The notes under the pieces are model-generated. The model saw nothing but the letters and a program-made list of their open reading frames with translations. It was not told the origin of the DNA and ran no database searches. The position numbers and the translations under genes were made by a program. Shown in pieces: positions 40,322 to 49,144 of a stretch of DNA of 64,000 nucleotides. Origin of the DNA: Sphingosinicella humi (lineage in GTDB: Bacteria > Pseudomonadota > Alphaproteobacteria > Sphingomonadales > Sphingomonadaceae); NCBI RefSeq assembly GCF_003129465.1, contig NZ_QFFF01000001.1, forward strand, positions 1,535,501 to 1,599,500, written 5' to 3'. Each line of letters starts with the position of its first letter. The first letter of the stretch is position 1.

Positions 40322-41272
40322 ATGGCCGCGACGAGGTTGCTGGGGGCGAGCGGATTGGCGACGCCCCGGCTGGTGCTGGGCGGGAACGTCTTCGGCAACA
40401 CCACGCGGGGCGCGGAGGCCTTCGCGGTGCTCGACCGCTTCGTCGAGGCGGACGGCACGATGGTCGACACGGCCGACGTCTATTCAGCCTGGGTGCCGGG
40501 GCATCATGGCGGCGAGTCCGAGACGTTGCTCGGCGAGTGGCTGAGGCGGCGCGGCCGGCGCGACGACGTGCTGATCGCGACGAAGGTGGGCATGCTGGCG
40601 GGCGAAGGCGGCGAGAAGCTGGAACCCGCCCGCATCGCCGCCGCGGCGGAGGCGTCGCTGAAGCGGCTCGGGACCGACTATATCGACCTCTATTATGCGC
40701 ATCAGGACGATGAGAAGACGCCTCTGTGGGAGACTCTTGCCGCTTTCGACCGGCTGGTCAGGGACGGCAAGGCGCGGGCGATCGGCGCGTCCAACTATTC
40801 GGCCGAGCGGCTGGCCGAGGCGCTCGCCATCTCCGAGCGCGAGGGACTGGCGCGCTACACGGTCCTGCAGCCCGAATATAATCTCATGGCCCGCGATGGT
40901 TTCGAGGGGGACCTGCAGCAGCTCTGCATTGAGCGGAACCTCGGCGTCCTTTCCTATTTCGGGCTCGCCTCCGGGTTCCTCACCGGGAAATACCGATCGG
41001 AGGCGGATTTTGGCAAAAGCCCGCGCGGTGCCGGCATGGCCAAATATCTGAACCCGCGCGGCCGGGCCGTCCTGGCTGCGCTCGACGAAGTGGCGGCCGA
41101 GACCCGTGCCACTCAGGCGCAAGTCGCGCTCGCCTGGATCGCCGCCCAGCCCGGAGTCACCGCCCCCATCGCCAGCGCCAATCGGCTGGAGCAGCTCGAG
41201 GAGCTTATCGGGGCGATGACGCTCGAGCTGGACGAGGGCCAGCTGGCGCGGCTTTCCGACGCGTCGCGCTGA
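40322..41272 (+). CDS. Aldo/keto reductase
   Basis: The 316-residue TIM-barrel oxidoreductase has the catalytic Asp/Tyr in DTADVY, Lys in IATKVG and His in YYAHQDD, and a cofactor-binding end (TAPIASANRLEQLEELI). It reduces carbonyls with NADPH; the substrate is unknown. It resembles the YghZ/Kv-beta-like branch in length. It is divergent from the small protein gene at 39927-40160. Confidence 0.9.
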   Translation: MAATRLLGASGLATPRLVLGGNVFGNTTRGAEAFAVLDRFVEADGTMVDTADVYSAWVPGHHGGESETLLGEWLRRRGRRDDVLIATKVGMLAGEGGEKLEPARIAAAAEASLKRLGTDYIDLYYAHQDDEKTPLWETLAAFDRLVRDGKARAIGASNYSAERLAEALAISEREGLARYTVLQPEYNLMARDGFEGDLQQLCIERNLGVLSYFGLASGFLTGKYRSEADFGKSPRGAGMAKYLNPRGRAVLAALDEVAAETRATQAQVALAWIAAQPGVTAPIASANRLEQLEELIGAMTLELDEGQLARLSDASR

Positions 41273-41364
41273 CCCGTCCTGCCGGGAGGCCAGGTCGCTC
41301 CTTTTCGACATGCCGTTCCTGCGGTGGGAGCCCTGAGCCTTGATTCCCGGGCAGCGGGCTCCAG

Positions 41365-42021
41365 ATGGGCCCTATGAGCCGTCGCACGCCCCTGTTCCTG
41401 CCGGGCGGTTTTGCCGCCTTGCTCGGTCTCGCCGGATGCGCGCCCGATTACCAGCCCAAGGTCGAGGGGCACACCGCGGAAGGGCCGGTTGCCGCGCGAC
41501 CCGGGGAGACCGCAACCGCGATCTTCGCGGGCGGTTGCTTCTGGTGCACCGAGGCGGATTTCGAGAAGGTGCCGGGGGTGATCTCCGCGGTGTCGGGCTA
41601 TACCGGCGGAACGCTCAAGAACCCCACCTACGAGCAGGTCTCGGGCGGCGGCACGGGCCATTATGAAGCGGTGCGCGTCACTTACGACCCGGCGCGCGTC
41701 AGCTATGAGCAGCTGACCGACTATTTCTTCCGCACCGTCGACCCGACCGATGCCGGCGGCCAGTTCTGCGATCGGGGCGACAGCTATCGCACCGCCATCT
41801 TCGTCGTGGGGCCGGAGGAGCGTCGCATCGCCGAAGCCGAGAAGGCCGAGGCGGATGCGGCCCTCGATCGGCCGGTGGTGACCCCGGTCCTTCCGGCCGC
41901 GCCCTTCTACGAGGCCGAGGAATACCATCAGGACTATTACAAGAAGAACGATCTCAAATATCGCTTCTACCGCACCCGCTGCGGCCGCGATGCGCGGCTT
42001 CAGGAGCTTTGGGGCGGCTGA
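41365..42021 (+). CDS. msrA: Lipoprotein peptide-methionine (S)-sulfoxide reductase
   Basis: The 218-residue protein contains the MsrA signature GGCFWCTE with catalytic Cys58, the substrate region [20 protein letters not shown], and a C-terminal [17 protein letters not shown] with a likely recycling cysteine. Unusually for MsrA it has a lipoprotein signal with the lipobox LAGC (Cys25), so it would repair oxidised methionine in exported proteins at the periplasmic membrane face. Starts at 41365 or 41374 are both possible. Confidence 0.9.
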   Translation: MGPMSRRTPLFLPGGFAALLGLAGCAPDYQPKVEGHTAEGPVAARPGETATAIFAGGCFWCTEADFEKVPGVISAVSGYTGGTLKNPTYEQVSGGGTGHYEAVRVTYDPARVSYEQLTDYFFRTVDPTDAGGQFCDRGDSYRTAIFVVGPEERRIAEAEKAEADAALDRPVVTPVLPAAPFYEAEEYHQDYYKKNDLKYRFYRTRCGRDARLQELWGG

Positions 42022-42067
42022 ACCTCGCGCCATCCTGCATTAACTTCGGTCTGGCATGACGACAGTG

Positions 42068-42661
42068 CTAACGGTGGGCGTGTCCCTGCCGGTGGTGAGC
42101 GCAGCTGACGTTCGGGTTGAAGGGCGCGAAGACCCCGCTGGGATTGTCGCGAAACAGCCAGACATGGCGGTCGTAATGCGGCTCGAACATATGGGCCTCG
42201 TCGAGCTTGGTCGCGGGATCGTCGACCATATGTTCGAAGGGAACGCCGTGGAAGGCGGGCGGCGTCTTGTTTCCAGCCGCTTCCCAGGCGCGGGCGAAGA
42301 CCAGATTCTCGGCGGCGACCAAGGTCATCGAACCATCCGCCTGCGGTTCGTAGATGAGGATCGAAGGCTTCAGGAAGTCGGTATGCGTGCCGGTTCCGTC
42401 CACGCGCGGATTGGGCGGGCCGGCAATGCCGAGCCGGTCGGGGCGGAAATAATGGACGCCCATGCCGCCTTGCTCTCGCGGCAAACCCACATCCTCCGCG
42501 TTGACGCACATATTCATCGGATCGCGCACATAGCCTTCGGCGAGCGCGACCTTGACGTCCTGGAACCGCTCCGCGGCGGCGCGCACCGCATCGAGGCTGG
42601 GTTCCCCGGCGCTGGCTGCGGGGGCGAGCGCGAGGGCGGCGGCGATGATCAGCGTGTTCAT
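42068..42661 (-). CDS. Secreted hypothetical protein
   Basis: The 197-residue protein has a cleavable signal peptide (TLIIAAALALAPAASA) and a hydrophilic domain with features suggesting a conserved family: GYVRDPMNMCV, GMGVHYFRPDRLG, ILIYEPQADGSM and HYDRHVWLFRDNP. Several histidines might bind metal (HYFRPD, HVWLF, CAHHRQGHAHR), but no known motif is recognised. The ATG at 42661 has a strong AAGGAGG site. It converges with msrA and stands alone. Confidence 0.65.
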   Translation of the reverse strand: MNTLIIAAALALAPAASAGEPSLDAVRAAAERFQDVKVALAEGYVRDPMNMCVNAEDVGLPREQGGMGVHYFRPDRLGIAGPPNPRVDGTGTHTDFLKPSILIYEPQADGSMTLVAAENLVFARAWEAAGNKTPPAFHGVPFEHMVDDPATKLDEAHMFEPHYDRHVWLFRDNPSGVFAPFNPNVSCAHHRQGHAHR

Positions 42662-42790
42662 GGGTGGCCTCCTTGAATAGGAGGCCACTACTATCGTCCT
42701 GAAATAAGACACGCAGGCCGCGATAGCCGCCGCTCCTCGCGCGACGGCCATGCGCCGCAGCGACGAAAGCGGTAGGATCGGCGACTAGCA

Positions 42791-42856
42791 GTTCCCCGGC
42801 GGAAGCCGGGGCCCAGGCCTGAGTCAGTAGCTGGACCCCGGCTTCCGCCGGGGAAC
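42791..42856. repeat. Palindromic repeat element with CCGGCGGAAGCCGG core
   Basis: Left arm GTTCCCCGGCGGAAGCCGGG continues to 42816 and is matched by an inverted right arm (42831-42856) with one mismatch in 26, around a 14-base loop. It begins 8 bases beyond the stop of the M20 hydrolase gene, as expected of a REP-like element or strong terminator. The same core CCGGCGGAAGCCGG occurs in the element after smc. Confidence 0.65.
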
Positions 42857-42864
42857 CGTATTCC

Positions 42865-44190
42865 TCAGGAGGCGCGGTTGAACACGCCCATCGCCGCCGT
42901 CACCATGGCTTCGGTGGCGGTAGAGATGGTCGGCTCGGGATCGGGTGCCCAGAAGGGGCTGTGTAGCGAGGGCAGCTTGGACGCGTCGCCGCCGGCGGCC
43001 TTCCATTTGTCCTGCGGCACGCCGCCGACCCAGAAGATCAGGCTCTGGATCGACTTGTCGGCGAGATAGTAGCGGCTGAAATCCTCGCCGCCCATCACCG
43101 CCGGCGTGGCGATGACCCGCTCGGGGCCGAAGCGCTCGGTGAGCAATTTGGCGGTGTTCGTCGTCAGCGCCTCGGTGTTGAAGACGGCGGGCGTATATTC
43201 CTTCTCGCGAATGGTCACCACGGGCATCCGGTCCTCCGGCATGCCGGCGGCGATCGCCTCGCCGCGCACGATGCGCTCGATGCCGTCGAGCAGCAGCCGG
43301 CGGGTTTCATCGCTGTAGCTGCGCACGGTGAGCAGCAGCTGCGCCTCGTCGGAGATGATGTTGTGCTTGGCGCCGGCGTGGAAGCTGCCGACGGTGACGA
43401 CGGCCGGGCTCTGCGGGTCGTTCTCGCGGCTGACCAAGGTCTGGAGCGCGCCGACGATGCGGCTGGCGAGGACGATCGGATCCTTGGTCGTGTGCGGATA
43501 GGCGCCGTGTCCGCCAACCCCCTTCACGGTGATGTCGACGCTGTCGACATTGGCCAGCGCATAGCCGTTGGAATAGCCGACAACGCCGGCCGGAAGGGCC
43601 GCGGCGTCGTGGAAGGCGATGACGTGGCTGGGCTTGGGAAAGCGGGTGTAGAGGCCGTCCTCCAGCATGGCCTTCGCACCCTCGCTGGTCTCCTCGCCGG
43701 GCTGGAGGATCATGACGAGCGTGCCGGACCACTGATCCTTGGTGGCGGCAAGCCGGCGGGCGGCGCCGACCCAGGCGGTCATGTGCGTGTCGTGGCCGCA
43801 GGCGTGCATGACGCCGGTCTCAACCCCGGCGCGGCTCGTGCCGCGCTCCTTGCTGGCATAGGGGAGGCCGGTCTGCTCCTCGACCGGGAGCCCGTCCATG
43901 TCGGCGCGGAGCATCACAACGGGGCCGGGGCCGTTTTCCATCACCGCGACGACGCCGGTCTTGCCGACGCCTTCGGTGACCTTGAAGCCGAGCTTCTTCG
44001 CTTCGGCCGCGAGCTTGGCGGCGGTGCGCGTCTCCTGCATGGAGAGCTCGGGATGGGCGTGGAGGTCCTGGTAGAGCGTGATCAGCGACGGCATGTCCTT
44101 GGCGACTGCGTCGCTCAAGGCGTCGGCGTGCGCGGGCGCGGCGGTGGTCATCAGGCACAGCAACGCGGCGGCCAGCAATTGGCTTCTCAT
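42865..44190 (-). CDS. Exported M20-family amidohydrolase (hippurate hydrolase-like)
   Basis: The 441-residue protein has a signal peptide (LLAAALLCLMTTAAPAHA) and an M20D peptidase domain. Metal-binding residues are HACGHDTHMTAWV, the catalytic glutamate is in QPGEETSEGA, and a dimerisation/lid domain (GVGGHGAYPHTT) is inserted. It ends with a histidine near the C-terminus (LHSPFWAP). It cleaves N-acyl amino acids in the periplasm. Its gene is followed by a palindromic element. It is preceded by the DUF4893 gene with 22 bases between them, so they may form an operon. Confidence 0.92.
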   Translation of the reverse strand: MRSQLLAAALLCLMTTAAPAHADALSDAVAKDMPSLITLYQDLHAHPELSMQETRTAAKLAAEAKKLGFKVTEGVGKTGVVAVMENGPGPVVMLRADMDGLPVEEQTGLPYASKERGTSRAGVETGVMHACGHDTHMTAWVGAARRLAATKDQWSGTLVMILQPGEETSEGAKAMLEDGLYTRFPKPSHVIAFHDAAALPAGVVGYSNGYALANVDSVDITVKGVGGHGAYPHTTKDPIVLASRIVGALQTLVSRENDPQSPAVVTVGSFHAGAKHNIISDEAQLLLTVRSYSDETRRLLLDGIERIVRGEAIAAGMPEDRMPVVTIREKEYTPAVFNTEALTTNTAKLLTERFGPERVIATPAVMGGEDFSRYYLADKSIQSLIFWVGGVPQDKWKAAGGDASKLPSLHSPFWAPDPEPTISTATEAMVTAAMGVFNRAS

Positions 44191-44212
44191 TGGGCGAATT
44201 TCCTCTTCAGGT

Positions 44213-44854
44213 TCAGCCGGCGGCGCTCTTGGGAACGAGCTCCAATATGTCGATAGTGGACTCGAAATGCGGATAGGGGAAGACCAGCCGCCACTTCGCC
44301 TCGCCGATCCGCTCGATCACGCCGGCCATGTCGCGCTCGGTGTCGCGCCCATATTGGAGCGCGCGGCTCTCGTCGCCGAGTTGGAGGGTGCCGAGAAACA
44401 CCATGCGCTGGCCGACATAGGGAAAAAGGAGGCCAATCGGCCGCTGCGAGCCGGTAAGCTTGGTAAAGCTCATCAGGCCATCTTCGTTGCGGATGCGGCA
44501 GTCGAACCAGGGATAGGCGATATAATCGAGCATCGCCTCGGACTGCCCGCCTATCTTGATCGTGCGGCAGCGATAGACGCCGGGCGGCGGGTCCTGCCAG
44601 GCAAGCCCCGCGTCGGGCTGGAGCAGAGCGCCTTCCTGGGCGAGCGCCTGTCCATGCCCGGAAGCCCGAGCCAACTCTAGCGCCTTTACCCAGGCCGTCC
44701 GCCATTCGCGGAGACGATGCCGATCACTGGTGGTGGCGATGGAGCGCCAGTCGGGCACGACGGAAGCCGCGCCGGCTGCCTCGTTCCCGCTTCCCGAGCC
44801 GCAGCCGGCCAGCATCGCCGCCGCCGCGCACAGGGGAAGATAACCGAGCCTCAT
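44213..44854 (-). CDS. DUF4893 lipoprotein
   Basis: The 213-residue protein has a lipoprotein signal (lipobox LAGC at about residue 17) and the DUF4893 pattern: DWRSIATTSDRHRLREWRTAW at the start, YRCRTIKIGG, FTKLTGSQRPIGLLFPY, LGTLQLGDE and FESTIDILELVP at the end. The family has no known function and is mainly alphaproteobacterial. The ATG at 44854 has GAGG upstream; an earlier ATG adds four residues. The M20 hydrolase gene follows. Confidence 0.85.
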   Translation of the reverse strand: MRLGYLPLCAAAAMLAGCGSGSGNEAAGAASVVPDWRSIATTSDRHRLREWRTAWVKALELARASGHGQALAQEGALLQPDAGLAWQDPPPGVYRCRTIKIGGQSEAMLDYIAYPWFDCRIRNEDGLMSFTKLTGSQRPIGLLFPYVGQRMVFLGTLQLGDESRALQYGRDTERDMAGVIERIGEAKWRLVFPYPHFESTIDILELVPKSAAG

Positions 44855-44985
44855 GCACCACCTCACGAGCCAACGATCCCCTCTCGGGGGAGGAGCTTAG
44901 CGGGGGAGAAGCCGGTCGTCGATGGCCGAAAGGAGGCGTACTATATCGGAACGGCAAAGCTGCGCGTCAGCGTCGGCAGCATGCT

Positions 44986-45771
44986 TTATTGGGCCGTCCA
45001 GCCGCCATCCATGCTGAGATTGGCGCCGGTGATCGAGCTCGCTTCATCCTTGCAGAGGAACAGCGCCAACGCCGCAACCTGGTCGACCGTCACGAACTTC
45101 TTCGTCGGCTGGGCGGCGAGGAGGACGTCTTTCATCACCTGGTCGCGGGTGAGGCCGCGGGCCTTCATCGTGTCGGGAATCTGGTTCTCGACCAAAGGCG
45201 TCCAGACATAGCCGGGACTGATGCAGTTGATGGTGACGCCCATTTGCGCCGTCTCCAGGGCGACCGTCTTGGTGAAGCCGGCGATGCCGTGCTTGGCGGC
45301 GACATAGGCGGACTTGTTGGGGCTGGCGACGAGGCTGTGCGCCGAGGCGGTGTTGATGACGCGGCCCCAGCCCTTCGCCTTCATGCCGGGCAAAGCGAGC
45401 CGGGTCGTGTGAAAGGCGGCGGTGAGGTTGAGGGCGATGATGAGGTCCCACTTCTCGACCGGGAACTCATCAACAGGAGCGACATGCTGCATGCCGGCAT
45501 TGTTGATCAGGATGTCAATTCCGCCGAGCTCGTCGGCACATAGCCTCATCAACCCTTCGATCGCGTCGGGCTTGGTGAGATCGGCACCGCTATAGCGCGC
45601 CGTGCCGCCGCTCGCCTGCTCCAGCTCCGTCCGCAGCCCCTCGATCTCCGCCGGATCCCCGAACCCGTTCAGCATCACGTTCGCGCCTTCCGCCGCCAGG
45701 GCGCGGGCGCAGGCGAGGCCGATGCCCGAGGTGGAGCCGGTGACGAGGGCGGTCTTGCCTTGGAGGAACAT
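44986..45771 (-). CDS. bdhA: 3-hydroxybutyrate dehydrogenase
   Basis: The 261-residue SDR has TGSTSGIG (glycine-rich motif), NNAG, the catalytic serine/tyrosine/lysine set (TASAHS..., YVAAKHG) and the diagnostic substrate-loop sequence GMQHVAPVDEFPVEKWD. It oxidises (R)-3-hydroxybutyrate to acetoacetate with NAD, in PHB and ketone body use. It lies 12 bases after the patatin gene in the same direction, and the gene pair suggests PHB or lipid turnover. Confidence 0.93.
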   Translation of the reverse strand: MFLQGKTALVTGSTSGIGLACARALAAEGANVMLNGFGDPAEIEGLRTELEQASGGTARYSGADLTKPDAIEGLMRLCADELGGIDILINNAGMQHVAPVDEFPVEKWDLIIALNLTAAFHTTRLALPGMKAKGWGRVINTASAHSLVASPNKSAYVAAKHGIAGFTKTVALETAQMGVTINCISPGYVWTPLVENQIPDTMKARGLTRDQVMKDVLLAAQPTKKFVTVDQVAALALFLCKDEASSITGANLSMDGGWTAQ

Positions 45772-45783
45772 GGGGTGTCCTTT

Positions 45784-46917
45784 CTACTTGGTGAGGTCGA
45801 AGGCGGCGGTCTTGCCGTCGATGATGTTGCGGGCGACGAGCGCGCCCTTCTTCATCGTCTCAGCGACGGCCGCGCGGCCTTCCGCCCAGTGATGCTCCAT
45901 GCTGTCACGGGAGAATTCAAAGTCTCGGGCGCCGCCTTCCCAGCCATGGGCGCGGTAGATGAGATGGACGACGTTGACGGCGTGCTCCGCGGAGAGGTCG
46001 CGCAGACTGGCGACGTCGGGATCGTCGTTGAGGCTGTCGGGAAGCTTCGCCAGCACCCTACGAATGATCTCGCGCTCCTGGCGGAGGCGCATCAGCTGGT
46101 CGGTGACCTGACGGGTACGGCTGGAATAGCGGATGTCCTTCTCGCGCGAATAGACGTCCATAATTGTGTGGGGCATGTCGCCGCGCGCGGGGAAGAGATC
46201 GACCTGGAAGACGAGCAAATCCTCGCTCTGCCGGTCGAGCACATGAGAGAGCGGCGTATTGGAAACGATGCCGCCATCCCACCACCAGCAGCCATCTATC
46301 TCGACCGGGGGGAGGCCCGGCGGGAGCGCGCCCGATGCCGTGATATGGCGGGCGTCCAGGCGCTCGTTCGCCGTGTCGAAATAACGGAAGTTGCCGCTTT
46401 CGACGTTCACCGCGCCGACCGACAGTCGTATCGGCCCGCCGTTCAGCCGATCCCAATCGACATGCGCATCCAGCGTCTCGACAAGCGGAGCGGTGTCGTA
46501 GAAGCTGAGGGCGCCGGCGCTCTTGGCTGGAGCCAGCACCGGTGGGACTGCGCGCGGCCGGAAGAAGCCGGGGACACCCGCGCCGGCGACGAAACCGGCG
46601 GAGAGGATGTGCATCCATTCCCGCCATTCGTCCCCGCCCATCATTGGCAGGCTCGGCAAGGCGGAGGTTACGATCTCCCAGAAGGATCTGAGCTTCGCCA
46701 CCCGTTCACCCGGCGCATTGCCGGCGATGATGGCGGCGTTGACCGCGCCGATCGAGATGCCGGCGATCCAGTCGATCTCTATCGCGGTTTCGGCCAAAGC
46801 CTCATAGACGCCCGCTTGATAGGCGCCGAGCGCGCCGCCGCCCTGGAAAACGAGGGCGACTTGGTCCGGCAGCGGGAGGGATCCATTGCTGCGTCGGCGG
46901 GGGGCGGCTTCGGCCAT
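45784..46917 (-). CDS. Patatin-like phospholipase with DUF3734-like C-terminus
   Basis: The 377-residue protein has the patatin oxyanion motif GGGALGAYQAG, the nucleophile elbow GISIGAVNAA and the catalytic Asp in WWDGGIVSNTP. These establish a lipid acyl hydrolase of the patatin group without a signal peptide. The C-terminal half, about residues 210-375, looks like DUF3734. It lies directly upstream of bdhA; linkage to PHB granule turnover is plausible but unproven. It diverges from the zinc metallopeptidase gene. Confidence 0.88.
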   Translation of the reverse strand: MAEAAPRRRSNGSLPLPDQVALVFQGGGALGAYQAGVYEALAETAIEIDWIAGISIGAVNAAIIAGNAPGERVAKLRSFWEIVTSALPSLPMMGGDEWREWMHILSAGFVAGAGVPGFFRPRAVPPVLAPAKSAGALSFYDTAPLVETLDAHVDWDRLNGGPIRLSVGAVNVESGNFRYFDTANERLDARHITASGALPPGLPPVEIDGCWWWDGGIVSNTPLSHVLDRQSEDLLVFQVDLFPARGDMPHTIMDVYSREKDIRYSSRTRQVTDQLMRLRQEREIIRRVLAKLPDSLNDDPDVASLRDLSAEHAVNVVHLIYRAHGWEGGARDFEFSRDSMEHHWAEGRAAVAETMKKGALVARNIIDGKTAAFDLTK

Positions 46918-47006
46918 GGCTGCGGCTCCAATCGACTAGTTGCGGCCCCGTTGCAACCCGTGGTCGGGCCCGAGCATTGTGCCGTCACATAAAGTCGGAG
47001 AGTTCC

Positions 47007-47897
47007 ATGCGCTTTGGCGGAAGAAGGACGAGCAGCAATGTCGAGAACCGCCGGGGCGCGGGCGGGGGCTTCGGGCTCCCGATGGGGGGAGGCGGGCTGC
47101 GCGTGGGAGGCGGCAGCCTCGGCTGCGGCGGACTCCTGATCGTGATCGTCATTGCCCTTTTGCTCGGGGTCAATCCGTTGCAGCTGCTGGGGCCCGCCGA
47201 TCAGGGCCAATTCACGGCGCCGCACGCGCAGCAGGACGGCGCCAGGAGCGGCGAGACGGCGCTCGACAACGAGACCGATCGCTTCATTTCCCAGGTCCTG
47301 GCCTCGACCGAAGACCAATGGGGCCGCCTCTTCCAGCAAGCCGGTCAGACCTATACGCCGACCACTCTCGTGCTCTACGACCGCACCGACCGCTCGGGCT
47401 GCGGCATCGCCCAGGCCGCCATGGGCCCCTTCTATTGCCCCAGCGACCAGCGCATCTTCATCGACACGGTCTTCTTCAACGAACTGTCGCAGCGGCTCGG
47501 CGCCCCCGGCGATTTCGCGCAAGCCTATGTGATCGCGCATGAGGTGGGCCATCATATCCAGACGCTGGACGGCACGGCCGACCAAGTGCGGCGGGCGCAG
47601 GCGCGGGCGAGCGAGGCGGAAGCCAACGCCCTCCAAGTGCGGATGGAGCTGCAGGCGGACTGCTATGCCGGCGTCTGGGCCTCGACGGAGCGAGCGGCGC
47701 TGGAGCAGGGTGACGTGCAGGAAGGGATGACTGCCGCCGCAGCGATCGGCGACGATACGTTGCAGCAGGCCTCGCAAGGATTCGTCGTTCCCGAGAGCTT
47801 CACGCACGGGACATCGGAGCAGCGGATGGAATGGCTCCAGCGTGGGCTCACGACCGGCGACCCGGCAGCCTGCGATACTTTCGCGGGAAGGATTTAA
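47007..47897 (+). CDS. Neutral zinc metallopeptidase (YpfJ family)
   Basis: The 296-residue protein has a short cytoplasmic start, a Gly/Arg-rich stretch and one TM helix (about residues 43-60, LLIVIVIALLLG). An extracytoplasmic zinc peptidase domain follows with HEVGHH (His178), then an ADCYAG region and an acidic linker. Its function is unknown; the family is widespread and conserved in length. The ATG at 47007 has GGAGAG upstream. Its TAA shares three bases with the stop of the opposite PepSY gene. Confidence 0.88.
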   Translation: MRFGGRRTSSNVENRRGAGGGFGLPMGGGGLRVGGGSLGCGGLLIVIVIALLLGVNPLQLLGPADQGQFTAPHAQQDGARSGETALDNETDRFISQVLASTEDQWGRLFQQAGQTYTPTTLVLYDRTDRSGCGIAQAAMGPFYCPSDQRIFIDTVFFNELSQRLGAPGDFAQAYVIAHEVGHHIQTLDGTADQVRRAQARASEAEANALQVRMELQADCYAGVWASTERAALEQGDVQEGMTAAAAIGDDTLQQASQGFVVPESFTHGTSEQRMEWLQRGLTTGDPAACDTFAGRI

Positions 47898-49144
47898 TCG
47901 CCGGCGACCCCGAACAAGGTCGGCAACATGGCGAACCCCGTCAACACGAGGGCGAGCGCTGCCCAGCGCCAGTGGCCCATGCCGTGCCACGCCCGAACCG
48001 CAACAGCCCGGCCTGCCGAGGGGCGCCGTTCGGCCTTGAAGAGGCGGAGCGAGTAAAGCGCCGCGCCGGACACGGACAGAGCGGTGAGGAGCGCGCCGAA
48101 CAGGAACCATGGGAGCTTGGTCCAATAGCCCCCGAAGGTGCCGAAATGCAGGGGATCGGCCATTTCGGAGATGCGCTGGTGGATGTTGAGGTCGCGCCCG
48201 GCGGTGACGAGCAGGGGCTCGCCGGTGGCCGCGGAGGTCCAAACCGCGTTGGAGCGGTCGCGGACGAGGATCGCCTCGTCCTGTCCCTGGAACTGGAAGG
48301 CGCCCGACTTGCCGTTCGGAAAGATGATGCGCTTGATGTCGAGGTCCGGGTTGGCGGCCCGGGCGGCGGCGAGGCTGGGGCCGAGACGCGCCGCAATGTC
48401 GGTGTTGGAAAGGCTGAGTGCCGGAACCTCCGTGCGGGGATGCGGCGGAGCACGCGCGATGGTGCTTTCGGCGAGATACCATAATCCCGTCAGGATCATC
48501 AGAGCCACGAACCACAGGCTCCACACGCCCGCCAGGCGATGGAAGTCGCCCCACGCGGTGCGGGCGTCGCGCAGGCGTATCGGCTTCAGGAAGCCGCGCC
48601 ACCATTTCTTGTAGACGACGAAGGAGGTGCCGAGGCTGACGGCGAGCAGCAGCGCGAGCGAGGAAACGATCGGCACGCCGAGCCAGGTCGGCATATTGAG
48701 GTGACGGTGCATGTTGCGGAGGATGCGGGCCGCGCCGACCCAATGGCCGTCGCCCTGCACCTCGCCGGTGGTGGGATGGGCGTAGACGAAACGGAGTTCG
48801 CCGTCCGGACTTTCGATGGTAGCCGTGGCGGCGAAAGCCTTGGCGAGTGGGGCATCGAGGCTGCGGATACTGGCCCCGGGCGCGTGCGCGGCAACGTTGC
48901 GGGCAATGGCCGGCCAGTTCACCGGCCCGGAGACGCTGGACATCTCGACGCGGAGCGCCGGGCGCATCAGCCAGTCCATTTCGTGGCTGAACACGGCGAG
49001 GGTGCCGGTCAGCAGCACGAAGCTCATGAAGATGGAGAGCTTGAGGCCGGCCCATTGGTGGATCACCCACCATAGGCGCGCCTTCTTGGGCAACGCCTTG
49101 GGCGGGAAGGGGGCGACCTCAGTCGCGGGGGCGACGCGCGTCAC
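47894..49144 (-). CDS. PepSY-associated TM protein (PiuB-like)
   Basis: The 416-residue membrane protein has a first TM helix near residues 20-45 (LSIFMSFVLLTG), two PepSY-like extracytoplasmic segments and further TM helices ending the chain (ALSVSGAALYSL, WAALALVLTGFAML). Conserved His residues in WWVIHQWAGL, MHRHL and FHRLAG could bind haem. Family members accompany siderophore receptors and are proposed ferric-siderophore reductases. It starts at a GTG at 49144 that overlaps the receptor stop (GTGA), so the two are cotranslated. Confidence 0.85.
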   Translation of the reverse strand: MTRVAPATEVAPFPPKALPKKARLWWVIHQWAGLKLSIFMSFVLLTGTLAVFSHEMDWLMRPALRVEMSSVSGPVNWPAIARNVAAHAPGASIRSLDAPLAKAFAATATIESPDGELRFVYAHPTTGEVQGDGHWVGAARILRNMHRHLNMPTWLGVPIVSSLALLLAVSLGTSFVVYKKWWRGFLKPIRLRDARTAWGDFHRLAGVWSLWFVALMILTGLWYLAESTIARAPPHPRTEVPALSLSNTDIAARLGPSLAAARAANPDLDIKRIIFPNGKSGAFQFQGQDEAILVRDRSNAVWTSAATGEPLLVTAGRDLNIHQRISEMADPLHFGTFGGYWTKLPWFLFGALLTALSVSGAALYSLRLFKAERRPSAGRAVAVRAWHGMGHWRWAALALVLTGFAMLPTLFGVAGD

